Below the pieces are notes generated by a model, which was not told where the DNA came from, ran no database searches, and saw only the letters and a program-made list of their open reading frames with translations. A program made the position numbers and the translations under genes. Positions 1-8,372 of a stretch of 64,000 bases of DNA are shown in pieces (the first letter of the stretch is position 1; each line of letters opens with the position of its first letter). Source of the stretch: Pseudorhodobacter wandonensis (GTDB lineage Bacteria; Pseudomonadota; Alphaproteobacteria; Rhodobacterales; Rhodobacteraceae). Where the stretch lies: NCBI RefSeq assembly GCF_001202035.1, contig NZ_LGHT01000045.1:170117-234116 (forward strand), in the 5' to 3' direction.

Positions 1-197
1 CCACAGCCAAGCGGTTGCGCAAGGGCTGTGATTGGATCGTGGCCAATGATGTGTCGCCAGCGACGGGCATCATGGGGGGGGCCGAGAATGCGGTGACGGT
101 GATATCGGACAAAGGGCCCGAGAGCTGGCCCCGGATGGGCAAGGCAGAGGTGGCGCAACGCTTGGCCGCGCGGATAGCGCAGTCGCTTGGATCTTGA
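1..197 (+). CDS. coaBC: CoaBC C-terminus (partial; phosphopantothenoylcysteine decarboxylase/synthetase)
   Basis: This is the 3' end of a gene that begins before the window; the open frame runs from base 3 to a TGA at 195-197. The visible residues include AKRLRKGCDWIVAND, GIMGGAENAV and a lysine-rich tail, which match the C-terminal part of the CoaB (phosphopantothenate-cysteine ligase) domain of bifunctional CoaBC, an enzyme of cytosolic coenzyme A synthesis. It sits upstream of dut, a common coaBC-dut order in alphaproteobacteria. An 8-bp stem hairpin follows the stop at once. Only about 64 residues are visible, so the identity rests on the conserved C-terminal motif and the dut neighbour. 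Confidence 0.85.
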   Translation, partial: TAKRLRKGCDWIVANDVSPATGIMGGAENAVTVISDKGPESWPRMGKAEVAQRLAARIAQSLGS

Positions 198-198
198 C

Positions 199-217
199 GC
201 ATTTTTTGCAAAAATGC
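199..217 (+). terminator. Hairpin directly after coaBC
   Basis: A perfect 8-bp inverted repeat (GCATTTTT / AAAAATGC) with a 3-base loop starts one base after the coaBC stop codon. Its position suggests a transcript-end structure. No clean T-run follows the stem, so intrinsic termination is uncertain. It forms the leading hairpin of the repeat element at 226-250. Confidence 0.45.
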
Positions 218-225
218 GGCCTCCG

Positions 226-250
226 GCGGGGATATTTAGAGATAGATGAT
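226..250 (+). repeat. GGATATTT 3'-end element, copy 1
   Basis: The core GGGGATATTTAGAGATAGAT follows a GC-rich stretch downstream of coaBC, in sense orientation to it. Six further copies with the same layout lie at about 20001, 23261, 26771 (minus), 37041, 48921 and 62239. The remaining bases up to dut (373) show no gene. Confidence 0.6.
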
Positions 251-372
251 AGGGCGCAGAAAGTTGGGCCCGGCGATGGGATTGCCGTTGGGGGCGCGTT
301 CATAGGTTTCCGGTTGATTGAAACCTGCCCTATAGGCCCCTATGAAGATGCGGCAGCTGTTGGAGGTCGAAT

Positions 373-828
373 ATGCAGATCAAGGTTCTGGACGCGCGGG
401 TATTTGAGTGGGGGTTGCCAAGTTTCCAAACCGAAGGCGCAGCTGCGATTGACCTTTTTGCCTGTGTTGATGGTGTTATTCGCATTGAGGCACAGCGCCC
501 TGCAGTTCTTATTAAATCCGGTATCGCAATTTCTTTTGGGGATGCGTCGGTGGCGGGTCTTGTTTTGCCGCGATCGGGGTTGGGGCATAAGAAGGGGCTC
601 GTGCTTGGGAATACGGTCGGGCTGATCGACTCGGATTATGCGGGCGAGATATTGATAAGCGTTTGGAATCGCAGCCCCATTGACAGTTTGCCGATTGAGA
701 TAACCGCGGGCGAGCGTATTGCGCAGTTGGTTTTCGTTCCGATTGTCCGGCCAGAGTTTGAGGTTGTCGAAGAGTTCAGCCTTCAAACTGCGCGGGGGGC
801 TGGCGGGTTCGGCTCTACCGGAAGCTAA
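373..828 (+). CDS. dut: dUTP diphosphatase
   Basis: This trimeric dUTPase hydrolyses dUTP to dUMP and pyrophosphate. It keeps uracil out of DNA and supplies dUMP for thymidylate synthesis. The 151-residue length is normal for the family. The five signature motifs are visible: AAAIDLFA (about 23-30), PRSGLGHKKG (66-75), GLIDSDYAGEI (83-93), ERIAQLVF (114-121) and the C-terminal RGAGGFGSTG arm (141-150) that closes over the active site. It follows coaBC and its stop lies 14 bases before the ATG of the MoeB-like gene, so dut and moeB-like are probably cotranscribed. Cytosolic; no anomaly seen. Confidence 0.96.
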   Translation: MQIKVLDARVFEWGLPSFQTEGAAAIDLFACVDGVIRIEAQRPAVLIKSGIAISFGDASVAGLVLPRSGLGHKKGLVLGNTVGLIDSDYAGEILISVWNRSPIDSLPIEITAGERIAQLVFVPIVRPEFEVVEEFSLQTARGAGGFGSTGS

Positions 829-844
829 AGATTGGGATATTGGT

Positions 845-1876
845 ATGATCGGGGTTTTGGGATTTGGTGTTCTGGTCTTGGGGTACCGGTTTTTACCTCG
901 ACGGTTGGCGGTTGGATTGGCCGTGCTTTGGTGGGGGCTTTTGGTGGCGGTGCAGTCGCCGCTGTTGCCGCAGCCCAATCGGGCAGCGGCCATTTTGGGC
1001 GGCAGTCTAAGTGCTTGGCTGATGTTAGGGGCCGTTGCCGTGGTTGTGTTCGGGTACTGGCTTGGGTTGCGCGCATTGCGACGCAAGGGGGCGGCGCATA
1101 AGCCGGTTGCCGACGATCCAAAGGCGTTTCGACCTGCCGAGCTGGAACGCTATGCCCGCCATATCATGCTGCGCGAGATTGGCGGGGCGGGGCAGCGGCG
1201 GCTAAAGGATGCCGGTGTTTTGGTGGTGGGGGCTGGCGGTTTGGGCAGCCCTGCGCTGTTGTATTTGGCGGCGTCGGGGGTGGGGCGGATCGGGGTGATC
1301 GATGCGGATGTAGTCGAAAACTCGAACCTGCAGCGGCAAGTGATCCACACCGATGATCGGATCGGTCTGCCAAAGGTGCAATCGGCTGTGATTGCCATGC
1401 AGGCATTGAACCCGTTTGTGGACCTGCGGCCTTATGCGCGGCGCTTGGATGCAGCAAGCGCAGAAGTGATTGCCGATTATGATCTGATTCTGGACGGGAC
1501 CGATAATTTCGACACGCGCTACTTGATAAACCGCCTATGTGTGGCGGCGGGCAAGCCGCTGATTGCGGCGGCGATCACGCAATGGGAAGGCCAGATTAGC
1601 CTTTATGACCCTGCGCGCGGTGGCCCGTGCTTTGAGTGCGTTTTTCCAAACAGGCCGGCGGATGGAATGGTGCCGACCTGTGCCGAGGCGGGGGTGGCAG
1701 CACCTTTGCCGGGGGTGATTGGCACAATGATGGCGATGGAGGCGGTGAAATATCTGACCCATGCGGGTCAGGGATTGCGTGGCCGATTGATGATCTATGA
1801 CGGGCTTTACAGCGAGGCGCGGGTGATTGCGACCAAATCGCGGGCAGGCTGTGCGGCCTGTGGGGCAAAGCCCTAG
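845..1876 (+). CDS. moeB: Membrane-anchored ThiF/MoeB/HesA-family adenylyltransferase
   Basis: E1-like enzymes of this family adenylate the C-terminal glycine of a ubiquitin-like sulfur carrier (MoaD or ThiS) for molybdopterin or thiamine synthesis. I chose the ATG at 845 because longer in-frame starts overlap dut. The 343-residue protein opens with two hydrophobic segments (about 3-38 and 48-78) that should anchor it in the inner membrane. The catalytic domain follows: ERYARHIMLREIG (about 101-113), the ATP-binding GAGGLGSPALLYLA, DADVVENSNLQRQ, and DGTDNFDTRYLIN. Two CxxC pairs (CFEC and the C-terminal CAAC) would bind structural zinc. Whether it serves MoaD, ThiS or both cannot be told from sequence alone. 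Confidence 0.85.
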   Translation: MIGVLGFGVLVLGYRFLPRRLAVGLAVLWWGLLVAVQSPLLPQPNRAAAILGGSLSAWLMLGAVAVVVFGYWLGLRALRRKGAAHKPVADDPKAFRPAELERYARHIMLREIGGAGQRRLKDAGVLVVGAGGLGSPALLYLAASGVGRIGVIDADVVENSNLQRQVIHTDDRIGLPKVQSAVIAMQALNPFVDLRPYARRLDAASAEVIADYDLILDGTDNFDTRYLINRLCVAAGKPLIAAAITQWEGQISLYDPARGGPCFECVFPNRPADGMVPTCAEAGVAAPLPGVIGTMMAMEAVKYLTHAGQGLRGRLMIYDGLYSEARVIATKSRAGCAACGAKP

Positions 1877-2032
1877 AGCGCTTGGTTTGTGGTAACAGCA
1901 ATACCTGACGCACCGGGTCTCTTGATGTCTGCGCATGGATTGAAAGGAACGCTGTCAGAAACGGCCGCATATTCAGTGCGGATTTCTTTCAGATTCAGGT
2001 GTATACTGCTGCTGAACAAGGGGAGGGCAGTC

Positions 2033-2413
2033 ATGCAACTTTTTGACGGCGTGAATTGGTTGGCGGTTGGCTTGGGGGCGCTTGCATCCTTTGCCTTTGG
2101 CTGGTTTTGGTATTCACCCAAAGGGTTTTACCCGGCATGGAGCGCTTCGGCCAAGGTTACCCACCAGCAGGGCGACCCGATGGGGGCGGCGTTTGGCTCT
2201 TTGGTTGTTGGATTGTTGCTTTACGCAACTTTTGTTGGCGTCATGATGGCGCGGGGGCAGTTGGGGCCATTGGTCTTGGGGATATTGGCCTTTGTAATTA
2301 TGGCGTATTCGAACAATGCCTTTAAGAAACTGGGTGCGGTCAGTCGCTCTATCGATGCGGGAAGTTGGGCCGCATCGGGTGCTTTGATGATTTTGGCGCA
2401 GCTTTTACTTTAG
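2033..2413 (+). CDS. DUF1761 family membrane protein
   Basis: A 126-residue protein with about four hydrophobic segments. The N-terminal VNWLAVGLGALASFAFGWFW followed by YSPKGF matches the conserved start of the DUF1761 family, whose function is unknown. The start at 2033 follows a purine-rich GGGGAGGG ribosome site. The longer open frame back to 1889 has no family-like sequence and is not used. It stands alone on the plus strand between the MoeB-like gene and an ABC solute-binding protein, with no obvious functional partner. Confidence 0.75.
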   Translation: MQLFDGVNWLAVGLGALASFAFGWFWYSPKGFYPAWSASAKVTHQQGDPMGAAFGSLVVGLLLYATFVGVMMARGQLGPLVLGILAFVIMAYSNNAFKKLGAVSRSIDAGSWAASGALMILAQLLL

Positions 2414-2492
2414 CGGCGATGGCGGCGGTGGCTGGACATTCCCGATTTGGTGGCTAACCTTGCGCCAAATTATTCTTACGGGAGCCTGACCC

Positions 2493-3272
2493 ATGAAACT
2501 ACACCTAGCGCTTGGCCTTGCAGCCCTTTTGTCTGGACCAGTCTTTGCGGCTGATTTGCCGGATCTGGGCGGCAAAGAAATTACCATTGTCACCGAGAAT
2601 GCCTATCCGCCGTTGCAATTCACCAAGGATGGCGTTGCGATGGGTTGGGAATATGACGCGGTGGCCGAAATCGCCAAGCGGCTGAACCTGAATGTGGCCT
2701 ATGAGAATATTTCCTGGGATGCGATGATTCCGGCGGTGTCGGAAGGCCAGTTCGACATGGGCATGACAGGCATCACGATTCGCGATGACCGGAAAGAAAA
2801 AGTTGATTTTTCGGATGCTTATATGCGGTCGGAAATGGTGATGCTGGTGCGCGGCGATGAAACGCGCTTTGATGACGCCAAATCTTTTGCCGCCAATCCT
2901 GATCTGTTGATGGCCGCCCAGCCCGGAACAACGCCGTTTTATGTTGGCGTCTATGAGGTATTGGATGGCAATGAGGCCAACCCGCGCATCAAGATGTTTG
3001 AAACCTTTGGCGCAGGTGTGCAGGCCTTGCGCAACGGAGATGTTGATCTGGCGTTGACAGATAGCACGGGTGGTGCGGGCTATGTTGCTGCATCCGAAGG
3101 CAAGCTGAAAATCGTTGGCGACAAATTGGGGGCCGAGGATTTCGGCTTTATCTTCCCCAAAGGCTCGGATTTGGTGGCGCCGATCAATGCGGCGATTGCC
3201 GATATGCAGGCCGATGGCACGATGGATGCGCTGAATAAGCGGTGGTTTGTTGACTACAGCTTTGGCGGCTGA
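2493..3272 (+). CDS. ABC transporter substrate-binding protein, amino-acid type (family 3)
   Basis: A 259-residue periplasmic solute-binding protein. Residues 1-19 form a Sec signal peptide ending VFA-A. The mature protein shows the type-II bilobed fold markers of the polar amino-acid family: [64 protein letters not shown], and a C-terminal [22 protein letters not shown]. Its TGA overlaps the ATG of the permease by one base, so the two are one operon. The ligand cannot be fixed from sequence. No ATPase gene lies beside them. Confidence 0.9.
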   Translation: MKLHLALGLAALLSGPVFAADLPDLGGKEITIVTENAYPPLQFTKDGVAMGWEYDAVAEIAKRLNLNVAYENISWDAMIPAVSEGQFDMGMTGITIRDDRKEKVDFSDAYMRSEMVMLVRGDETRFDDAKSFAANPDLLMAAQPGTTPFYVGVYEVLDGNEANPRIKMFETFGAGVQALRNGDVDLALTDSTGGAGYVAASEGKLKIVGDKLGAEDFGFIFPKGSDLVAPINAAIADMQADGTMDALNKRWFVDYSFGG

Positions 3273-4066
3273 TGCGCCCCGTACAAGATAGGCCGGATTT
3301 TCCTTATTGGCTGCTGATCCTGATCGGGATTGGCAGCTACTTGTTTTGGCATGTCTTGTCCGACGATCTTTATGCCCAGGTGCTGACAACGCTGTCCAAA
3401 GGGATCTGGACGACGGTGATGGTAACAGTTGTGGCCTTTGGTATGGCGGCGGGGTTGGGCCTGCTGCTGGCGGTTGCTGCCGGGTCGCGGTTTATCATCA
3501 TCCGGCAAGTCACGCGGTTTTACATTGAGGTGGTGCGCGGTGTGCCGATCATCGTGCTGTTGCTTTATGTCGCCTTTGTGCTGGCACCGGCTTTGGTGGA
3601 TTTGTGGAACTGGCTAACGGGGTTTCTGGGCGCCGAGCCTGCGCGCAACCGCGACTTTTCTTTGCTTTGGCGGGCGGTGATTGCTTTGACCATCGCCTAT
3701 TCGGCCTTTTTGGCCGAGGTGTTTAGGGCGGGGCTTGCCTCGGTCGATCGGGGGCAGATCGAGGCTGCCGAGGCGCTGGGCCTGTCACGCTGGCACACCT
3801 TTCGCCTCGTTGTTTTCCCCCAAGGTTTCAGGGTGATTTTGCCGCCACTTGGCAATGATTTTGTTGCAATGGTGAAAGACAGCTCGCTGGTGTCGGTGTT
3901 GGGCGTTACCGATATTACGCAGTTGGGCAAAGTTACGGCAGCGGGCAACTTCCGGTATTTTGAGACATATAACGTGGTGGCACTGGTTTACCTGACCATG
4001 ACGATCGGCCTGTCATTGGCGCTGCGAAGGTTGGAGAAACGAATGCGGCAGGGGCAACAGCGCTAG
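3272..4066 (+). CDS. ABC transporter permease, amino-acid type (HisMQ-like)
   Basis: A 264-residue inner-membrane permease with several transmembrane helices. It carries the binding-protein-dependent transport signature region that contacts the ATPase: EAAEALGLSRWHTFRLVVFPQGFRVILPP (about residues 160-189), and the N-terminal HEAT-like feature VVRGVPIIVLLLYVAF. The start overlaps the stop of the upstream solute-binding gene by one base. A homodimer could form the channel because only one permease is encoded. Its stop is one base from the stop of the convergent EamA-type gene, leaving no room for a separate terminator. Confidence 0.9.
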   Translation: MRPVQDRPDFPYWLLILIGIGSYLFWHVLSDDLYAQVLTTLSKGIWTTVMVTVVAFGMAAGLGLLLAVAAGSRFIIIRQVTRFYIEVVRGVPIIVLLLYVAFVLAPALVDLWNWLTGFLGAEPARNRDFSLLWRAVIALTIAYSAFLAEVFRAGLASVDRGQIEAAEALGLSRWHTFRLVVFPQGFRVILPPLGNDFVAMVKDSSLVSVLGVTDITQLGKVTAAGNFRYFETYNVVALVYLTMTIGLSLALRRLEKRMRQGQQR

Positions 4067-4067
4067 T

Positions 4068-4967
4068 TTACTCTTCTAGCAGCAAATACAGCGCGAGGAT
4101 GGTCATGGCTATACCCGCCAACACGCCCACTGGTGGTACGCCCCGCCCCAAGGCGATTTCCCATAAAATGACCCAAGACGGTGTAAGGTAGGTATAGGCC
4201 ATGACTTTGGCCGAGGGTAGGCGCAAAGACGCGTATTGCAACAAGACGAAAGTTGCGGCACTGGCCGCAACCGAGACATAGGCCAGCGTTATCCAGACGA
4301 TAGGTGGCATCGCGGCCCAGTTGGTGGCGCACAGGGCGGGCCACGCCCAGAGTGCCAGAACCAGAGTGCCAGCGACCATGGTACCAAAACTGAAAACGAC
4401 GGCGGATTCGCCCCGGTTCAATTTGCGGACCATGGGGGCATAGACGGCGTGGCAGACGCAGCCCCAGAAATAAATCATCTCGCCACCGCCGATGTGAAAA
4501 CCCATAAGCGCTTGCCAATCGGCACGAAAAATGACCCAAGCGGCCCCGGCGGCTCCTATAGTCAAAGCGAGTGCCATGCGCGGCGTAGTGCGCTGTCGCA
4601 ACAATATCCAGCCAAATCCGGCGGCCAGCAAGGGTGTCAGGGTAAAGACGGCGGCGGTAGAGACAGGGGCTGCCGTTTTCAGCCCTTCGAACATCAGCAC
4701 AAAATAGATTGCCAGCAATCCGCCCAAGATCAGATAGCGCCACGGGGCCGCAAAAGCGCAGCGGCTAAAACCGTTGGTGGTAAGTGCTGCCGTGCCAACG
4801 ATGACCGAGGCGATGACAAAGCGCAATGTTGTCAGGGCAGCGGGGTCGACATAAGGGGCGGCCATCGCGCCCAGCGAAAACGAACCTGCGACCAAAGCCG
4901 AGAAGGCCAGCATTGCCAGATGACCATGTAATGAGGCTTGGCGCGGCGCGGCTAAAGGCCTTGGCAT
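4068..4967 (-). CDS. EamA/DMT-superfamily transporter
   Basis: About 299 residues with roughly ten hydrophobic segments in two repeated halves, typical of the EamA (drug/metabolite transporter) family of inner-membrane exporters. Recognisable pieces include LRFVIASVIVGTAAL, APVSTAAVFTLTPLLAAGFGWILLRQR and the second-repeat AYTYLTPSWVILWEIALG. I chose the ATG at 4967, whose codon lies 16 bases inside the 3' end of the upstream LysR gene; the longer frame would only extend into LysR. The overlap implies cotranscription with the LysR regulator. Substrate unknown; the family exports amino acids and other metabolites. Confidence 0.85.
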   Translation of the reverse strand: MPRPLAAPRQASLHGHLAMLAFSALVAGSFSLGAMAAPYVDPAALTTLRFVIASVIVGTAALTTNGFSRCAFAAPWRYLILGGLLAIYFVLMFEGLKTAAPVSTAAVFTLTPLLAAGFGWILLRQRTTPRMALALTIGAAGAAWVIFRADWQALMGFHIGGGEMIYFWGCVCHAVYAPMVRKLNRGESAVVFSFGTMVAGTLVLALWAWPALCATNWAAMPPIVWITLAYVSVAASAATFVLLQYASLRLPSAKVMAYTYLTPSWVILWEIALGRGVPPVGVLAGIAMTILALYLLLEE

Positions 4968-5833
4968 TCGGCGGCGGCTTTCTTGATGTGGGTCAGAAAA
5001 CGCTGCACTTTTAGCGTGCGATGCAGATCGACATGGGTGACCAGCCACAGATTGACCGACCATTCGGGACGGGGTGGCAAAACCTCGATCAGATCGGGGA
5101 ATTGCTGTGCGGCCACACGTGACATAAAGCCAAGGCCGGCCCCTGCGCAGATCGCATCATAAATCGGCGCAGGTTCGGCCGCGCGAAAGCGCATTGCTTC
5201 AACCGGGACCAGATCGCGCAGCCAAAGCGAAAACGGTGCACGGCTTTCTATATTGTCATTGACGACGAATTGGTGCCGGGCCAGATCAGCATCGACTTTG
5301 GGCAGACCATGTTCCTCGGCATAGCTGGGGGCGGCATAGAGCGCGTGATTTAGCGACATAAAGGGTTGCACGACATAGTCCGGCTCGGACGGGGCAGAGC
5401 CCGCACGGATGGCGACATGGGCCTCGCCATAGTCGAGCCGGAACAGCCTTTGGCCCGTCAGAAAGCGTAGGGTGATGTTTGGATGGGCCTGCTGGAACTG
5501 CGCAAGGACTTTTGCCAGATGGTGGCTGATATCGGCGACAGAGGTGATGATAAGCTCGCCGGTGACAGTTTGGCCGTGGTCTTTGATGCGGTTCGACAGT
5601 TGGATAAACTGGTCTTCGGCCATTTGGGCCACGGCCAGCAGATCGCGGCCCGCTTCGGTGGCGGTATAGCCGCGGGCGTGGCGTTGGAACAGCTTTTCGC
5701 CAAGGCGCTTTTCCAAGCTGTCGATATGGCGGATCACGGTGGCATGGTGGACGCCCAGCACCTCGGCTGCACTGGAAACGGTGCCCAAACGTGCCACATG
5801 AAACGCTGTTCTGATTTCGTCCCAGTTGTCCAT
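4952..5833 (-). CDS. LysR-family transcriptional regulator
   Basis: A 293-residue regulator. The start MDNWDEIRTAFHVARLG begins the helix-turn-helix; the recognition region reads SSAAEVLGVHHATVIRHIDSLEKRLGEKLFQR (about 18-49). The LysR substrate-binding domain follows, including ELIITSVADISHHLAKVLAQFQQAHPNITLRF. The open frame extends 68 codons upstream, but family alignment from memory supports the ATG at 5833. The gene overlaps the EamA transporter gene downstream, so this regulator may control it. It diverges from ffh across about 300 bp. The effector is unknown. Confidence 0.9.
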   Translation of the reverse strand: MDNWDEIRTAFHVARLGTVSSAAEVLGVHHATVIRHIDSLEKRLGEKLFQRHARGYTATEAGRDLLAVAQMAEDQFIQLSNRIKDHGQTVTGELIITSVADISHHLAKVLAQFQQAHPNITLRFLTGQRLFRLDYGEAHVAIRAGSAPSEPDYVVQPFMSLNHALYAAPSYAEEHGLPKVDADLARHQFVVNDNIESRAPFSLWLRDLVPVEAMRFRAAEPAPIYDAICAGAGLGFMSRVAAQQFPDLIEVLPPRPEWSVNLWLVTHVDLHRTLKVQRFLTHIKKAAAECQGL

Positions 5834-5948
5834 CTGACGGCCTTTGCGTTGCGCGTTGATCTGTAGCCTATTGCATCGGAGGCCTTGCTTAAAGCCGCTA
5901 ATCATGCATTTTTGCGCCGCACAGGCCGGTAAACCCGGGCTGTGCGGC

Positions 5949-5977
5949 TTGACTCTACGATCGCATGGGCCTATCAG
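5949..5977 (+). promoter_or_regulatory. Candidate sigma70-type promoter upstream of ffh
   Basis: TTGACT and TATCAG are separated by exactly 17 bases, a good fit to a housekeeping promoter. It lies about 155 bases upstream of ffh in the 300-bp gap after the divergent LysR gene. A 7-bp perfect hairpin (CCGGAAG / CTTCCGG, 5990-6010) follows in the predicted leader. The rest of the gap holds no gene I can support. Confidence 0.4.
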
Positions 5978-6132
5978 CCCCGTAATTCCCCGGAAGTGTG
6001 TTGCTTCCGGTCCCATGGCTTTTGCCGGGATCGCCATCTGTCAGCGCGTTGCGCCCACAGGTGCCGCCTTGCATTGGTTTTTCGTCGCCGGTTCCTATAT
6101 CGGTCTTTTGCAACAGCCCAAGGAGGCAGCCC

Positions 6133-7632
6133 ATGTTCGAGAATCTATCAGAACGCCTAGGCGGTGTCTTTGATCGGCTGACCAAGCAAGGCGCGCTGAC
6201 CGAGGCCGATGTTGAAACCGCGCTGCGCGAAGTGCGTGTGGCCCTGCTCGAGGCTGACGTCTCGCTGCCGGTGGCGCGTGACTTTGTGAAAAAGGTCGCG
6301 GCCAAGGCGGCCGGTCAGCATGTCACCAAGTCGGTAACACCGGGCCAGCAAGTCGTGAAAATCGTTCATGACGAGCTGATCAAGGTTCTGGCAGGTGACG
6401 GCGAACCTGACGCGCTGAAAATTGACAACCCGCCTGCGACGATCCTGATGGTCGGTCTGCAAGGCTCGGGTAAAACGACTACCACTGCGAAATTGGCCAA
6501 ACGGCTGAAAGAGCGGATGGGAAAGCGGGTGCTGCTCGCCTCGCTTGATACAAACCGCCCTGCGGCGATGGAGCAGTTGGCGATTTTGGGCAGCCAGATC
6601 GGCGTGGACAGCCTGCCGATTGTGAAAGGCGAGTCTGCAGTGCAGATTGCCAAGCGCGCCAAGGTTCAGGCCTCGATGGGCGGCTATGACGTGGTGTTCC
6701 TTGATACCGCAGGCCGTTTGCACATTGACCAAGTGTTGATGGATGAAATCCAAGCGGTACGCGATATTGCCCAGCCGCGTGAAACGCTGTTGGTGGTTGA
6801 CGGTCTGACTGGTCAGGACGCCGTGAATGTCGCGACCGAGTTCGACGGCAAGGTTGGCATTTCAGGCGTTGTTCTGACGCGGATGGATGGCGATGGTCGT
6901 GGCGGTGCGGCGCTGTCGATGCGGGCGGTAACGGGCAAGCCTATCCGCTTTGTCGGTCTTGGCGAAAAGATGGACGCGCTGGAAACCTTTGAGGCCGAGC
7001 GCGTTGCTGGCCGTATCTTGGGCATGGGCGACATTGTTGCGCTGGTTGAAAAGGCGCAAGAGACGTTTGAGGCCGAAGCTGCCGAGCGCATGGCCAAGCG
7101 TTTTGCCAAGGGTCTGTTCAACATGAACGACCTGAAAAGCCAGCTTGAGCAGATGATGAAAATGGGCGGCATGCAGGGCCTTATGGGCATGATGCCGGGC
7201 ATGGGCAAAATGGCGAAGCAGGCCGAGGCGGCGGGTTTCGATGATACCATGCTGAAGCGCCAGATCGCGCTGATCAACTCGATGACCAAGCGCGAACGTG
7301 CCAACCCTGATCTGTTGGCCGCCAGCCGCAAAAAGCGGATCGCGGCAGGCGCGGGGCTTGAGGTTCAAGAATTGAACCGTTTGCTGAAGCAGCACAAGCA
7401 AATGGCTGATATGATGAAGAAAATGGGCAAAGGTGGCGGTATGAAAGCGGCCATCAAGCAGATGATGGGGGGCAAAGGCATGCCTGACCCGTCGCAGATG
7501 ACGCCCGAACAGATGGAAGAAGCCGCGCGCGGAATGAAGCAAGGGCTTGGCATGGGCCGTGGCGGATTTCCGGGCATGGGCGGCGGCATGAGCCTGCCAC
7601 CGGGCCTGTCTGGCATGATGAAGAAGAAATGA
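6133..7632 (+). CDS. ffh: Signal recognition particle protein Ffh
   Basis: Ffh is the SRP54 GTPase that binds 4.5S RNA and signal sequences and delivers nascent membrane proteins to FtsY. The start at 6133 follows a strong AAGGAGG site; the longer frame upstream is leader. The 499 residues show the N domain (FENLSERLGGVFDRLTKQGALTE), G domain with GLQGSGKTTTTAKLAKRL (G1), DTAGRLHID (G3), TRMDGDGRGGAALS (G4 region) and the methionine-rich M domain (many Met between about 340 and 499, including MMKMGGMQGLMGMMPGMGKM). The stop overlaps the aroQ start as ATGA. It heads the ribosomal/RNA-modification cluster. Confidence 0.98.
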   Translation: MFENLSERLGGVFDRLTKQGALTEADVETALREVRVALLEADVSLPVARDFVKKVAAKAAGQHVTKSVTPGQQVVKIVHDELIKVLAGDGEPDALKIDNPPATILMVGLQGSGKTTTTAKLAKRLKERMGKRVLLASLDTNRPAAMEQLAILGSQIGVDSLPIVKGESAVQIAKRAKVQASMGGYDVVFLDTAGRLHIDQVLMDEIQAVRDIAQPRETLLVVDGLTGQDAVNVATEFDGKVGISGVVLTRMDGDGRGGAALSMRAVTGKPIRFVGLGEKMDALETFEAERVAGRILGMGDIVALVEKAQETFEAEAAERMAKRFAKGLFNMNDLKSQLEQMMKMGGMQGLMGMMPGMGKMAKQAEAAGFDDTMLKRQIALINSMTKRERANPDLLAASRKKRIAAGAGLEVQELNRLLKQHKQMADMMKKMGKGGGMKAAIKQMMGGKGMPDPSQMTPEQMEEAARGMKQGLGMGRGGFPGMGGGMSLPPGLSGMMKKK

Positions 7633-7943
7633 CGATGAACCCCGAAGCAAGCACAGATGCAGACCGCGCAGCCAAGCTGCTGAAAGCGCACCGTGACAGC
7701 ATTGACCGTCTGGACGCAATTCTGGTTTATACTTTGGCCGAGCGGTTCAAGCAGACCCAAGCCGTGGGCAAGTTGAAGGCTTCGCATGATTTGCCTGCCT
7801 CTGACCCAAGCCGCGAGGCGCGCCAGATCGAGCGGTTGGAATGGTTGTCGAAAGAAGCCGACCTTGACCCCGAATTTGCCAAGAAATTCCTGACCTTCAT
7901 CATATCCGAAGTGATCAGGCATCACGAGATACTACAGAAATAA
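7629..7943 (+). CDS. Chorismate mutase (AroQ class)
   Basis: A 104-residue all-helical enzyme that converts chorismate to prephenate, the entry to phenylalanine and tyrosine. AroQ features are visible: HRDSIDRLDAILVYTLAERFKQTQAVGKLKA (about 20-50), the conserved basic and acidic active-site positions in helices 1 and 2, and a final FAKKFLTFIISEVIRHHE helix. The ATG overlaps the ffh stop as ATGA, so translation is probably coupled; a second ATG six bases on is possible. Monofunctional, with no prephenate dehydratase or DAHP synthase domain. An ffh-aroQ-rpsP order is unusual by general bacterial standards. Confidence 0.85.
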   Translation: MTMNPEASTDADRAAKLLKAHRDSIDRLDAILVYTLAERFKQTQAVGKLKASHDLPASDPSREARQIERLEWLSKEADLDPEFAKKFLTFIISEVIRHHEILQK

Positions 7944-7997
7944 CCAAATAACGGTGCGCTGAAGCACACCCTACACCAAACCTAAGGAGACTATACT

Positions 7998-8360
7998 ATG
8001 TCGATGAAAATCCGTCTTGCCCGTGGTGGTTCTAAAAAGCGCCCTCACTATTCGATCGTTGCAACTGACAGCCGTATGCCACGCGACGGCCGCTTCCTGG
8101 AAAAGCTGGGCACTTATAACCCACTGCTGGCCAAAGATTCCGAAGACCGCGTGAAAATGGACATGGAGCGCGTTCAGTACTGGTTGAGCCAAGGCGCACA
8201 GCCTACCGATCGTGTTGCACGTTTCTTGGAAGCTGCCGGCGTGCGTGAAAAGAAAGTTCGCAACAACCCGAAAGCGGCTGTTCCCGGCAAGCGTATGGCT
8301 GAATTGACAGCGAAAAAAGCTGCGCGTTCGGCTGCTCCGGCAGAAGCTGACGCTGAATAA
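7998..8360 (+). CDS. rpsP: 30S ribosomal protein S16
   Basis: S16 binds 16S rRNA early in assembly of the small subunit. The N-terminus [39 protein letters not shown] is the classic S16 signature, followed by [23 protein letters not shown]. The length of 120 is larger than in E. coli because of a basic/alanine-rich tail (about 90-120), as commonly seen in alphaproteobacteria. A CCTAAGGAG ribosome site lies just upstream. It forms the start of the rpsP-rimM-trmD-rplS block, interrupted here by bluB. Confidence 0.98.
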   Translation: MSMKIRLARGGSKKRPHYSIVATDSRMPRDGRFLEKLGTYNPLLAKDSEDRVKMDMERVQYWLSQGAQPTDRVARFLEAAGVREKKVRNNPKAAVPGKRMAELTAKKAARSAAPAEADAE

Positions 8361-8372
8361 TCGGCCCGGCCC

